64,000 nucleotides of DNA from Mucilaginibacter geliditolerans (GTDB lineage Bacteria > Bacteroidota > Bacteroidia > Sphingobacteriales > Sphingobacteriaceae), in the NCBI RefSeq assembly GCF_014200495.1, contig NZ_JACHBY010000006.1:62001-126000 (forward strand), written 5' to 3'. Positions 1-9,369 of this stretch are shown here, piece after piece; position 1 is the stretch's first letter, and each line of letters begins with the position of its first letter. The translations under genes and the position numbers were made by a program. A model generated the notes under the pieces. The model was given only the letters and a program-made list of their open reading frames with translations. It made no database searches and was not told the DNA's origin.

Positions 1-39
1 AAATATATAGTTTTTTACCCTGGTTGCGATAAAAATAAA

Positions 40-2631
40 ATGAGATTGGGTTGCAAAATTTTTAAGATCGTCTTTTGCTTTCTTTGTGTACTCCTTATAT
101 TCAGGAGTGAGGGTTATGGGCAGTCCTATGGATTGGCTTTTTCGAGTCACGAGGTATTTCAGGATAAAAGAACCAGCCTCGACCTGAGCCCTGATAAAAC
201 ACTTTGTTTTAACGATAATTTTGATATTTCATTTGATATTTCATTTATTCCAAACCACGCAGTTTACTTCGGTTATATTATAAGGATAATAGCTGATGAT
301 AACCGCAATATTGACCTGGTATATGTAGATACAACAAAGGGAAAGGGGAAACACTTTAACGTAATTATTGGTGACAGGCTTTCAAAAGTTGCTTTTAATA
401 TCAGCCGGGATAAACTTTTTGGCCAATGGAATAAGCTGAGTATTAAATTTGACTTTGATCACGATAGGATCTTATTCTACAACGGCCAAACGGTGTTCAT
501 AGAAAACGGGATGCATCTGAAAAAAAACAGCTGCTATAAAGTTTTGTTCGGCATTAATAATTATAAAGAATTTCAAACCACTGATACCCCTCCTATGAAG
601 ATAAGGGATATCCGGGTCACCGAAAATAACCAGTTGAAATATAACTGGCCCTTAAATGAAGTAAGCGGGTTGGTTGCTCATGAGATCATATCCCAGAATG
701 ATGCCTCCGTTGCAAACCCAATGTGGGTAACTGCAATGCACCGTGATTGGCAAAAAGTGCAGGGTGTTACTGTAAATGGGTTAGCCAGTGTGGCATTCGA
801 CCCCAAAAAAGAAGAGGTTTACCTGATTGCATCCGATTCCTTGTATACTTATTCCGTAAATACGGAGAAATGGCAGGACAAAGGTTATCATGGCGGCGAC
901 AAAATTATATTGAATCAGGGCAATCAATCAATTTTCAATCAATTTAATCAAACACTTTATAATTTTTTTCCGAATCAAAGATTTGCTGCAAACTATAATT
1001 TTAAAAGTGATTTATGGAACAGGAAATTCAGCCCGAATCATATAACCGATCTTTGGCACCTGAATAAATTCTTCTCAAAGGCTGACACAACATTATATTT
1101 TTTAGGGGGATATGGCCACCTGGTTTATAAAAATAAAGTACAGCAATATCATTTAAACAGTGGTACCTGGAATGATGTTAAAACAACAGGCGACTTTTTT
1201 ATGCCGCGCTACCTGGCCGGTCTGGGTACTACTGCCAATGGGGATACAGCTTATATTTTAGGCGGCTATGGTAATAGCAGCGGGCAGCAGATACTAAACC
1301 CGAGGAATATTTATGACATGATGCGTTTTACCGTTAAAGATAAAGCGTTTAAAAAATTGTTTGAATTAAAGGTAAATGATCAGGACTTCGCTTTTGCCAA
1401 TTCACTGGTAATTGATGATCATACCAAAACCTATTACGGGTTGATTTTTCCACAACACAAGTATAACTCAACCCTGCAATTGATTAAAGGCTCGCTGGCC
1501 AAACCTGATTATACTTTAATGGGGAGTGCCATACCTTATAGTTTTCATGATACGCATTCTTTTGCTGATCTGTATTATTGCCCGGCGAGTAAACGCTTTA
1601 TTGCGGTGACGCTTTTAAGAAAAGACAATGGCCAGACCGAAGTTAAAATTTATACTTTGCAAGGGCCCCCTTATGGAATAAGCACGCTGCCCGCTATTGT
1701 TAAAAGTAAGGTGCAGTGGTACATAATCAGCGGTATAATTGTGCTGGGTATTGTTTTGCTACTATATATATATAGGTATAAGCGGAAAAGAAAGACCGTT
1801 ACTACAGTTGCAGTTAACCAACCTGAAAATCCCGCTGTCAGCAAAAGTGCAGCTACTGTGCCTATTGATATAGCAGTAAGTAATATGTGGGTATTTGACC
1901 CGAAATTACATGTTAGAAACACCATCTTGTTATTTGGAGAATTTCAGGTATTTGACGCTGAAGGTGTAGATATAACCAAATACTTTACGCCTTTAATAAA
2001 AGAACTTTTTTTAATTATCCTTTTATATTCATTGCGTTGGGGGCGAGGATTAAGTTCAGAAAAGTTGAATGAAATACTGTGGTACGACAAATCAGCCAAA
2101 GACGCGGGGAATAACCGCTCAGTAAGTATTGGTAAATTAAAAAATCTGCTTGATAAGATGGGATATTGCCATTTATCGAAGGATACCGGTTACTGGAAAG
2201 TTGACATTGATCATGATCATATATATATTGACTATTATAATTATCTGAACATTGTTAACGATAAAGAGGAACTCGATATTAAAAAGATTAAATATTTGTC
2301 AGAAATTACCAAGCGCGGTAATTTTCTTTCAGATATTGAATATGAATGGCTTGATTTTTTTAAGTCTGAGATCTCGAACGTAGTAATAGATACTTATCTT
2401 AATTTTGCACATTCCGGGCGCACCCATGACCCCGAATTTATGGTCGAACTGGCCAATTTTATCTTTTATTTTGATCCGGTTAACGAAGAAGCCATGGTAA
2501 TTAAATGTAAGGCTTTAGCTGCTTTGGGCAAACATTCGCTGGCAAAAAAAGCGTTTGATACGTTTGTCAAAGATTACAGGGAGATCTATGGCGAAGATTT
2601 TAAAAAGGATTTCAATTCCGTGCTCGGATAG
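40..2631 (+). CDS. Membrane-spanning LamG/Kelch sensor with SARP-like DNA-binding domain
   Basis: Probable one-component transmembrane transcription regulator of the adjacent glycan locus. An N-terminal signal segment (about residues 1-28) precedes a concanavalin/LamG-like region (about 29-235) and Kelch-like beta-propeller repeats (about 245-550, with GGYG motifs). A single transmembrane helix at about 560-581 is followed by a basic stop-transfer RYKRKRK. The cytoplasmic part has a winged-helix domain (about 627-724, opening LLFGEFQVFDAEG) and a helical TPR/BTAD-like tail (about 740-863), the order seen in SARP activators. It has no kinase, receiver or AraC domain, so it is not a hybrid two-component system. 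It lies directly upstream of a SusC/SusD/GH92 operon on the same strand, and a close paralogue lies at 22289-24895. The sensor ligand is unknown; a glycan is inferred from LamG and context. The domain order is well supported, the regulatory role is inference. Confidence 0.75.
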   Translation: MRLGCKIFKIVFCFLCVLLIFRSEGYGQSYGLAFSSHEVFQDKRTSLDLSPDKTLCFNDNFDISFDISFIPNHAVYFGYIIRIIADDNRNIDLVYVDTTKGKGKHFNVIIGDRLSKVAFNISRDKLFGQWNKLSIKFDFDHDRILFYNGQTVFIENGMHLKKNSCYKVLFGINNYKEFQTTDTPPMKIRDIRVTENNQLKYNWPLNEVSGLVAHEIISQNDASVANPMWVTAMHRDWQKVQGVTVNGLASVAFDPKKEEVYLIASDSLYTYSVNTEKWQDKGYHGGDKIILNQGNQSIFNQFNQTLYNFFPNQRFAANYNFKSDLWNRKFSPNHITDLWHLNKFFSKADTTLYFLGGYGHLVYKNKVQQYHLNSGTWNDVKTTGDFFMPRYLAGLGTTANGDTAYILGGYGNSSGQQILNPRNIYDMMRFTVKDKAFKKLFELKVNDQDFAFANSLVIDDHTKTYYGLIFPQHKYNSTLQLIKGSLAKPDYTLMGSAIPYSFHDTHSFADLYYCPASKRFIAVTLLRKDNGQTEVKIYTLQGPPYGISTLPAIVKSKVQWYIISGIIVLGIVLLLYIYRYKRKRKTVTTVAVNQPENPAVSKSAATVPIDIAVSNMWVFDPKLHVRNTILLFGEFQVFDAEGVDITKYFTPLIKELFLIILLYSLRWGRGLSSEKLNEILWYDKSAKDAGNNRSVSIGKLKNLLDKMGYCHLSKDTGYWKVDIDHDHIYIDYYNYLNIVNDKEELDIKKIKYLSEITKRGNFLSDIEYEWLDFFKSEISNVVIDTYLNFAHSGRTHDPEFMVELANFIFYFDPVNEEAMVIKCKALAALGKHSLAKKAFDTFVKDYREIYGEDFKKDFNSVLG

Positions 2632-3010
2632 CGTAAACACCCGGTTCTTTTTTTGCAAATGCTGCTAATAAATTAAGGTATCCTTTAATTTATTAGTAAG
2701 GCGTGCTATTGCCCATGCATTTAGTTACCACATTCCCGCGCCTTACTCATCCATTACATCAATAATCATCTTAATGATGGAGGTTGCCCGTGAAAAATAC
2801 GGCCTGTTGCCATTATTACTGTGTTGTTAGGGGCATAAATTCAGAGTAATTCAATAAAATAATCAAAAAAAATAGCCGACGTGCAAAAAATATTTGCCTG
2901 CACAATGAATTAAGGAATAATTAGAGAATAATTAATGGAGCCCGGCTTATTTTACCTCACAATTATAACCGACTATAAACCAATTTCTTAAAACCAATTA
3001 AACTTAAAAC
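2632..3010. other. Intergenic region with hairpins and the susC promoter
   Basis: This 379-base gap has no coding region that I can support. Just after the regulator stop there is an AT-rich hairpin at 2665-2696, and a 9-bp inverted repeat AGTAAGGCG/CGCCTTACT (2695-2703 and 2739-2747); neither has a T-tract, so termination is uncertain. The right half carries the 11-bp-periodic TTAA array described separately and a -7-like TATTTTAC at 2948. Confidence 0.6.
2909..2936 (+). promoter_or_regulatory. 11-bp-periodic heptamer array upstream of susC
   Basis: Three direct heptamers, AATTAAG, AATTAGA and AATTAAT, are separated by identical 4-bp spacers (GAAT). The cores lie at 2910 (TTAA), 2921 (TTAG) and 2932 (TTAA). 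A -7-like TATTTTAC begins at 2948, 13 bp after the end of the last core, so the array takes the place of a -33 element. The spacing matches known SARP/OmpR-type sites; the binding protein is inferred. Confidence 0.55.
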
Positions 3011-6000
3011 ATGAGGAAACTTTTATTTATTTTATTATTAATCTTTTTTGCGTTTAACAGTTATGCGCAAAATTTGGTTATTAAAGGAAAGGTAACCGAT
3101 GACAAAGGCAATCCTTTACCCGGGGTAACTATCACCCTAAAAGAAACCCAGATACGCACCATTACTAACCAGGATGGTATGTATGCTATTAACCTTGGAG
3201 CCGCTACCAGCAGGCTATTGGTATTTACCTACATCAGTTACAAATTACAGGAGGTGAATATTACTGGCAAAACAACAGTTGATGTTAGTATGGCGTCCGA
3301 ATCGAAAGATTTGACAGAAATTGTCGTATCGGCATTAAACATTTCCCGGACTAAAAAATCATTGGGAGTTGCACAGCAAAGTGTTAACGTTGATGATATG
3401 ACCCAGGCCCGGGCATCAAACATTACTGATCTGCTGGATGGCAAGGTAGCCGGTTTGCAAATAACAACCAGTGGGCAAACAACAGGATCAACCCGGGTTG
3501 TATTACGTGGTATGAGTTCCATAACCGGTAATAACCAGCCATTGTGGGTTGTTGATGGCGTGCCGATCGATAACACAGACTCGAACGGCCAGGTAGGTAA
3601 CTACGATTACGGTAATAATGCAGCAGATCTTGATCCGGATGATATTGCTTCAATTGAAGTTTTAAAAGGACCGAACGCTGCCGCACTTTACGGTTCACGG
3701 GCTGCAAACGGCGCCATTTTGGTAACCACCAAAAAAGGCACTAAAAACGCAGGGCTTGGTATAAGTGTCAATTCCAATTACATGGCAAGTCGCGTACTTC
3801 AGTTTCCGGATTTTCAGAACATTTACGGTGAAGGCGGAAGTGGCGCATATAGTGGAACACGTAGCAATAACGGAGCGGGAATAGTTGAAGAAGGGTCGAA
3901 CACACGTAGCTGGGGCGGCCCGATGCTTGGTCAGCCTTATTTAAGCTTTTCTGGTCAGCCTATAACTTATAGCCCCGATCCGGGAAATGTATCCTCGCTG
4001 TACCAAACGGGCTATGCGTATACGCAAAATGTTGCTATAGCTAATGCTACCGACAATTCATCTATCCGGTTTTCTTACACCAGGACTGATGCAAACGATG
4101 TGGTTAAAAATCAGAACCTGCAGACAAAAAATAACCTGCAACTAAACGTCAGCAGGGATTTTACACCATTTATCAGGATTGATACACGCATTCAGTACCT
4201 GCAGGCCGATGTGAAAAATAGGACTGCCCGTAATGAGGACCCGAATAATCCTAATAATATTTACAATAATTTGGTGCGAAGTGCAAGTTCAAGCAGCTTT
4301 TTTCCCTATGTAGACCCTAGCGGCAATGAGTATGCAGGCGGGAGCACCGGTTTGGAAAATCCTGAGTGGCTCATTAATGAGAATCATAATGAAGATATAA
4401 CCAATACAATAATCGGAGGTATTTCGGCTACCATAAATATTTTCAAAGATCTGAAATTCAGGGCGCAAACTTCGGCTAACCTGATATGGGGCGACAGGAA
4501 TATGTTTTTACAAAAAGGGGCGGTAACCAATGTAAATGGCTCCTATACGGAGTTTCAGCAAAACAACCAAAACTGGAACACAGAGGGTTTGTTTTCATAC
4601 AATAAAAATATTGGCAAATTCTCCATCATGGCCAATGCCGGGGGCAATATCCGTACCCTGAATTACTATAATACAAGTGCTACTGCCAATCAATTAATTG
4701 TGCATGATGTGGCAAGTTTGAGTAATAACGCATCCGTACTATCAGGTGTTGAATCTTTGACCAAATCTCAAACAAATTCATTGTATGGTACGGCATCTGT
4801 AGGTTATAATGAATATTTATATGTTGACGTAACCGGCCGTAATGACTGGTCATCTACGCTGCCGGCTGCTAACCGTTCATTCTTTTACCCCTCGGTAAGT
4901 ACAAGTTTTATATTCAGTGAATTTTTTAATATTCCCCAAAACATCATGAGTTTTGGCAAGTTCAGGGCATCAATAGCCCAGGTAGGTAATGATACCAGCC
5001 CGTATAATACCATGGGGTCTTTTTCCACTGTTTCAACCCCCTTTAACGGCTTGCCACTTGTAGATTATGACCAGGTATTAAGGAATAGTAACCTGAAGCC
5101 TGAAAGTACTACATCAACTGAACTTGGGCTTGAGCTAAAGTTTTTACATGACCGTATATCTTTTGACGGATCGGTTTATAGTAAGAAAACAACAAACCAG
5201 ATTTTACAGGGAGCAATCAATCCTGCATCCGGATACAGCACACAGTTTATAAATGCTGGCGAGGTTACCAATAAAGGTATTGAAATATCGATAAATGCAA
5301 CTCCTATAAGAACCGAAAATTTTAGCTGGGATCTCACCACCAATGCTTCAATGAACAGGAATATGGTAGTTTCATTAAGCCCCGGCTTAACACAGTTTAA
5401 ATTAGGCGGAGCTTTGCTGACAAGTGTTTACGCAGAGGTTGGCCAGCCTATAGGAACAATAAGAGCAGAGGATCAGGCGAAAGATGCCCAGGGAAATGTT
5501 ATTATCCAAAAAACTACAGGTATACCGTATAGCGAAAGTACCCCATTTACTACTGACGGTAAAGCTACGCCGATACTTGGCAACTTCCAGCCTAAAGCAT
5601 TAGGTTCATTCGGCTCAACGTTCAGGTACAAATCATTTGATTTTAACTTTTTACTCACCGGAAGGTGGGGTGGGCAAATATTTTCAGGAAGCTACTGGAG
5701 AGCCGACCAAAACGGTGTAACAACAGAGAGCTTGGGCGGAAGGCAGGCATGGTTGTTATCAAATGAAATATACGGAGAAGGCAGCCTCCAGCAAAATGGC
5801 ACAACCACATTATATGGTCTGCCATATCCTGACGCATCGCGGGCTAAAGGTTCCATCTTCGTTGGCTATTACCCCGAGACGGATAAAAATGGAAACATTA
5901 TATACGATAAGAATGGCAATATGATAGCAGACAAGTCTAAACCAAATACACAGTATATAAACCCGCAAACTTATTGGCAGCGCGCTTACCATATTAACAG

Positions 6001-6262
6001 TGAATTGGTATTTGATGACTCCTATATTAAACTGACCCAGGTGATAATTGGCTACAATGTTCCAAAAACGCTTTTGAGAAGAACAGTGTTCAAAAGCGCC
6101 AGGGTATCATTAGTAGGCCGTAATATCTGGACCATTTTGCAAAATACGCCAAAAGGTATTGATCCGGAGTCTGCAAACTCATCAGGAAACGCGCAGGGCT
6201 TAGAATTGGGTGGCGCTCTTCCATATGCTACTTACGGCGTTGATTTAAAATTTTCACTATAA
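3011..6262 (+). CDS. susC: SusC-like TonB-dependent outer-membrane transporter
   Basis: Outer-membrane importer of oligosaccharides, working with the SusD partner encoded next. After a signal peptide (about residues 1-20, ending SYAQ) comes a carboxypeptidase-regulatory-like domain (about 22-97, KGKVTDDKGNPLPGVTI), then a plug domain with the family motifs VVLRGMSSI, LWVVDGVPID and SIEVLKGPNAAALYGSRAANG, and a large barrel ending in a C-terminal phenylalanine-containing strand (KFSL). At 1083 aa it has the usual SusC length and is intact. The downstream SusD gene starts 7 bp after its stop, so the two are co-transcribed. The TTAA array at 2909-2936 lies about 75 bp upstream of the start. The substrate is inferred from the GH99-like and GH92 genes in the operon to be an alpha-mannoside. 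Confidence 0.95.
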   Translation: MRKLLFILLLIFFAFNSYAQNLVIKGKVTDDKGNPLPGVTITLKETQIRTITNQDGMYAINLGAATSRLLVFTYISYKLQEVNITGKTTVDVSMASESKDLTEIVVSALNISRTKKSLGVAQQSVNVDDMTQARASNITDLLDGKVAGLQITTSGQTTGSTRVVLRGMSSITGNNQPLWVVDGVPIDNTDSNGQVGNYDYGNNAADLDPDDIASIEVLKGPNAAALYGSRAANGAILVTTKKGTKNAGLGISVNSNYMASRVLQFPDFQNIYGEGGSGAYSGTRSNNGAGIVEEGSNTRSWGGPMLGQPYLSFSGQPITYSPDPGNVSSLYQTGYAYTQNVAIANATDNSSIRFSYTRTDANDVVKNQNLQTKNNLQLNVSRDFTPFIRIDTRIQYLQADVKNRTARNEDPNNPNNIYNNLVRSASSSSFFPYVDPSGNEYAGGSTGLENPEWLINENHNEDITNTIIGGISATINIFKDLKFRAQTSANLIWGDRNMFLQKGAVTNVNGSYTEFQQNNQNWNTEGLFSYNKNIGKFSIMANAGGNIRTLNYYNTSATANQLIVHDVASLSNNASVLSGVESLTKSQTNSLYGTASVGYNEYLYVDVTGRNDWSSTLPAANRSFFYPSVSTSFIFSEFFNIPQNIMSFGKFRASIAQVGNDTSPYNTMGSFSTVSTPFNGLPLVDYDQVLRNSNLKPESTTSTELGLELKFLHDRISFDGSVYSKKTTNQILQGAINPASGYSTQFINAGEVTNKGIEISINATPIRTENFSWDLTTNASMNRNMVVSLSPGLTQFKLGGALLTSVYAEVGQPIGTIRAEDQAKDAQGNVIIQKTTGIPYSESTPFTTDGKATPILGNFQPKALGSFGSTFRYKSFDFNFLLTGRWGGQIFSGSYWRADQNGVTTESLGGRQAWLLSNEIYGEGSLQQNGTTTLYGLPYPDASRAKGSIFVGYYPETDKNGNIIYDKNGNMIADKSKPNTQYINPQTYWQRAYHINSELVFDDSYIKLTQVIIGYNVPKTLLRRTVFKSARVSLVGRNIWTILQNTPKGIDPESANSSGNAQGLELGGALPYATYGVDLKFSL

Positions 6263-6269
6263 AATAATT

Positions 6270-8036
6270 ATGAAAAAGATAATATACATGGCTGGCGTTT
6301 TGCTGATTTGCCTCTCGTCATGCACTAAAAATTTTGATAAGCTAAATACGAATCCTAATACATTTCTCTCTCCTGATTTTGATCCGGTAATGTCCTATGT
6401 TTTTAAACAAACTACAGATCAGATGGAGAATGATAACTGGGGTTATTTCTGGGAATACGGTCATATTATTGATCCCTATGCTGAACGTTATCTTACAGGT
6501 GATAACAGCCGGTGGAATACCTATTACATTAATGTACTCGGAAATCTCAGACAGCTGAAAAAATTATATGGAACTAACCCTGGTTTTACAAACAGGATGG
6601 CAATTGCGCAGATATGGGAATGTTATATATATTACCAACTTGTAGCTACTTATGGTCCGGTTCCTTACAGCCAGGCCGGAGCTACCACGCCGGTTATACT
6701 GTATGATGATGAAAATACAATTTATACAGCACTGCTGAGTAAATTAAAGGCTTCATCTACCGCTATTGTATTAACGGGTGACGATATGACCACAGACCTG
6801 ATATTTGGTGGTAATTTAACTAAGTGGCAGAAATTTGCGAATACGCTTCGTTTAAAAATTGCGCTTAACGTGCAAAAAAACCTGCCTTCATTAGCAGCTT
6901 CCAATATTCAGGATGTAATGTCAAACGAAGCGCTGTTACCCCAATCAGACGCTGATGACGCCATATTTACTTATGGAACAGCCAGTGGCAGCCAGTCGGC
7001 ATATTTTAATCATTATGTGCTTAATGAATCTGCCGCCAACGCAGTTAAACAAAGTGGTGGCCCTATTATGAGCGACTATGCATTTACTTATTTCCGCTCA
7101 TACAACGATCCAAGGCTCGGTGCCTATTTTAACCCGGCACAGGTCCCTATAGCAATAAAAGATACGTTGACCAGTACTGCCGATGCCTTTCACTATATTG
7201 TTACTTATACCATACCGCATCTGGGTACACCTAAATCTTTATCAGTATTGGCACAATGGAATCTTGGTACGCAAATTTTCCAGGGGTCTTTAAACTATAT
7301 TACCAATTTCAGTACGTTGCCGGGCCTTACTCAACTCCCTGTTACAACAAATTCAGGTATAAACCTGTTAGCTGCCAACCGTCCATTTTACCACAGCACT
7401 TATGCCGATGTATGTTTTATGAAAGCAGAAGCCAACATGCTGGGTTTTGGTGGCACACAATCTGCCCAGGCATATTACACTGCGGGCATAAATGCCAACT
7501 TTGCTTTCTGGGGACTTACCGCGGCACAGGCCACAGCTTATGAGGCCCAAAACGGAATCGCATGGTCTACAGCCGGACACGGATTCAACTATCCGCTTGG
7601 ATTTATAAATACCAGTATCCCGGCAGATAACATGACCAAAATATGGATACAGCAATGGATGAATTCATATGGTGACGGGGCATTTGATGCATGGTGCCTG
7701 CAGCGGCGTACACAGAACCTTATATTACCGCCACATACCAATCCCGGTGCACCTAACTTGCTCCAATCTACTTATGCGGATCTGCCTGACAGGTGGAACT
7801 ATCCGGTTGCTGAAACCTCGGTTAACCCGGTAGGCGCAGCTGACGGTACAAAAAAGCTGGGGGGAAGTGATTATCCTACCACTGTTTTACAATTTGCCAA
7901 AACGTATACGCATACTAACTGGGCAACAGTAGTAGCGTTTTATGACGACTCCTATATACAAAAGTGGTATGGCACTACTATACAACAGGTGCAAGCCGTT
8001 CCTAATATTAAATACACTGTATTGTCCCAATATTAA
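6270..8036 (+). CDS. susD: SusD/RagB-like glycan-binding lipoprotein
   Basis: Surface lipoprotein that caps the SusC transporter and binds the incoming glycan. The signal peptide ends in a lipobox with Cys18 (CLSSC). The start of the mature protein, KNFDKLNTNPN, and the segments AIAQIWECYIYYQLVATYG and PFYHSTYADVCFMKAEA are typical of the SusD-like_2 subgroup, which is rich in TPR-like helices. The length of 588 aa is normal. The gene sits 7 bp after susC and 23 bp before the next lipoprotein gene, so it belongs to the same operon. No binding specificity can be read from the sequence. Confidence 0.92.
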   Translation: MKKIIYMAGVLLICLSSCTKNFDKLNTNPNTFLSPDFDPVMSYVFKQTTDQMENDNWGYFWEYGHIIDPYAERYLTGDNSRWNTYYINVLGNLRQLKKLYGTNPGFTNRMAIAQIWECYIYYQLVATYGPVPYSQAGATTPVILYDDENTIYTALLSKLKASSTAIVLTGDDMTTDLIFGGNLTKWQKFANTLRLKIALNVQKNLPSLAASNIQDVMSNEALLPQSDADDAIFTYGTASGSQSAYFNHYVLNESAANAVKQSGGPIMSDYAFTYFRSYNDPRLGAYFNPAQVPIAIKDTLTSTADAFHYIVTYTIPHLGTPKSLSVLAQWNLGTQIFQGSLNYITNFSTLPGLTQLPVTTNSGINLLAANRPFYHSTYADVCFMKAEANMLGFGGTQSAQAYYTAGINANFAFWGLTAAQATAYEAQNGIAWSTAGHGFNYPLGFINTSIPADNMTKIWIQQWMNSYGDGAFDAWCLQRRTQNLILPPHTNPGAPNLLQSTYADLPDRWNYPVAETSVNPVGAADGTKKLGGSDYPTTVLQFAKTYTHTNWATVVAFYDDSYIQKWYGTTIQQVQAVPNIKYTVLSQY

Positions 8037-8059
8037 TACTAAACAAAAAATAAAAGAAC

Positions 8060-9277
8060 ATGAAACATATATTTAAGTACAGTTGGCTGGTATTGCTGGC
8101 ATGCATATTGTTCAGCTCCTGCAAAAAGAAAGCAGCTTCTATCAATGATTACTTTCTTAACTATACCATACCTGATGTGCCGCCTACTGTTGATTATCTG
8201 GTAGGAAGCGTTTATTACTCTTATTCATCATGGCTTGCTGCTATCAGCTATGTGCCTACTGTGGGTACTTACAAATCGACAAGCGGACTTGTGCCGCCCA
8301 ATATTATGCAGGCTCATATTGCTGACGCGCTATCCGCCAAAATTGATTATTTTATTTTTACAGTAAGGTCTCCAACCCAGGAAGCCAGCAATTATAAAAC
8401 AGATTCAACTACTGTCACCTCATTTTTGAATGCGCCTAATTCGTCCTCAATGCATTTTGCCTTATCCTATACGTTAACTGTAGCCGACTTTGGCATTACT
8501 AATTCAGGTAATCCTGATGCAAACGGCATCAACAGGGGGATCCCTATAGAAGCCAATCCAGTTAAACTGGCCGGATTTTATAATGACTTTAAAAGATTGG
8601 CCTATTTCATGGGTAAGTCAAACTATCAGAAAGTTAACGGCAAATGGCTGTTGATCATTAACCATGCCCAGGACCTGAACTCTAATATGGATCCGAACAA
8701 TCCGGGGAGCGATGCACCCCTTTATGCACAACTCCGCAAAAATCTTAGTGATTTAGGTTTTGATGTATACATTATTGGTGAACTGAATCAATGGTCTGTA
8801 CCCAACAACTATTACTATCGTTTTCAAAATTGCGTCGACGCGGTTTATGAATATAATATGGTTGATAATCAAAATGTGCTTGACAGGTTCTATCTATTTC
8901 CCCAGGAATGCGATCAGAATTTTGCCTATTGCAAACAGGAACTTGAATCATGGCCGGCCGGTGGCTTAACCCCAGGCCAAACACAACTTGAGTTTGTGCC
9001 TGAAATTCAGGGCGGTTATAACTACCAGATAACTAACGCCAGCTCTGTAAACCTGAGTGTTCCCAGAACTGCTAACGGGAGCTTTTTCCGCACTTATACA
9101 AATATTGCCAAGCGTAATGCCTCAAAAAGCCATTTAATTATCATTGATTCTTTTAATGACTTCCAGCACGATACGCAAATTGAGCCTGCGGACTCTTCTA
9201 TCAATACAAAAAACTTCCCTCCTTACGGAACAAATCTACTGGATATCACCAGGACTGAATTTAAAGTAGGGCAATAA
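8060..9277 (+). CDS. GH99/WbsX-like lipoprotein with altered catalytic pair
   Basis: A lipoprotein (Cys21 in LFSSC) whose fold resembles GH71/GH99/WbsX (beta/alpha)8 proteins. The family signature near the C-terminus, usually of the form S-W-N-E-W-x-E-G-T-x-I-E-P, is here DSFNDFQHDTQIEP at residues 363-376. The two expected acidic residues are Asp367 and His370 instead of two glutamates. It may therefore be a catalytically weakened enzyme or a surface glycan-binding protein, the role often held by the gene after susD in such operons. It lies between susD and GH92 and is followed by a strong hairpin at 9283-9314. The family assignment is moderate, because it rests mainly on this motif and on general length. 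Confidence 0.6.
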   Translation: MKHIFKYSWLVLLACILFSSCKKKAASINDYFLNYTIPDVPPTVDYLVGSVYYSYSSWLAAISYVPTVGTYKSTSGLVPPNIMQAHIADALSAKIDYFIFTVRSPTQEASNYKTDSTTVTSFLNAPNSSSMHFALSYTLTVADFGITNSGNPDANGINRGIPIEANPVKLAGFYNDFKRLAYFMGKSNYQKVNGKWLLIINHAQDLNSNMDPNNPGSDAPLYAQLRKNLSDLGFDVYIIGELNQWSVPNNYYYRFQNCVDAVYEYNMVDNQNVLDRFYLFPQECDQNFAYCKQELESWPAGGLTPGQTQLEFVPEIQGGYNYQITNASSVNLSVPRTANGSFFRTYTNIAKRNASKSHLIIIDSFNDFQHDTQIEPADSSINTKNFPPYGTNLLDITRTEFKVGQ

Positions 9278-9282
9278 TTATC

Positions 9283-9314
9283 TAACCCCTGCAGAAGAAA
9301 TTCTGCAGGGGTTA
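9283..9314 (+). terminator. Intra-operon GAAA-loop hairpin
   Basis: A perfect 14-bp stem (left arm 9283-9296, right arm 9301-9314) closed by a GAAA tetraloop lies between the GH99-like gene and GH92. No T-run follows, so it could be a partial terminator or an mRNA 3'-end stabiliser that sets different levels for the SusCD part and the GH92 part. Confidence 0.6.
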
Positions 9315-9369
9315 ATATCCTATATCATTTACCAACAGGTGATATCTTTTCCTTCTAAATCTATTAATA

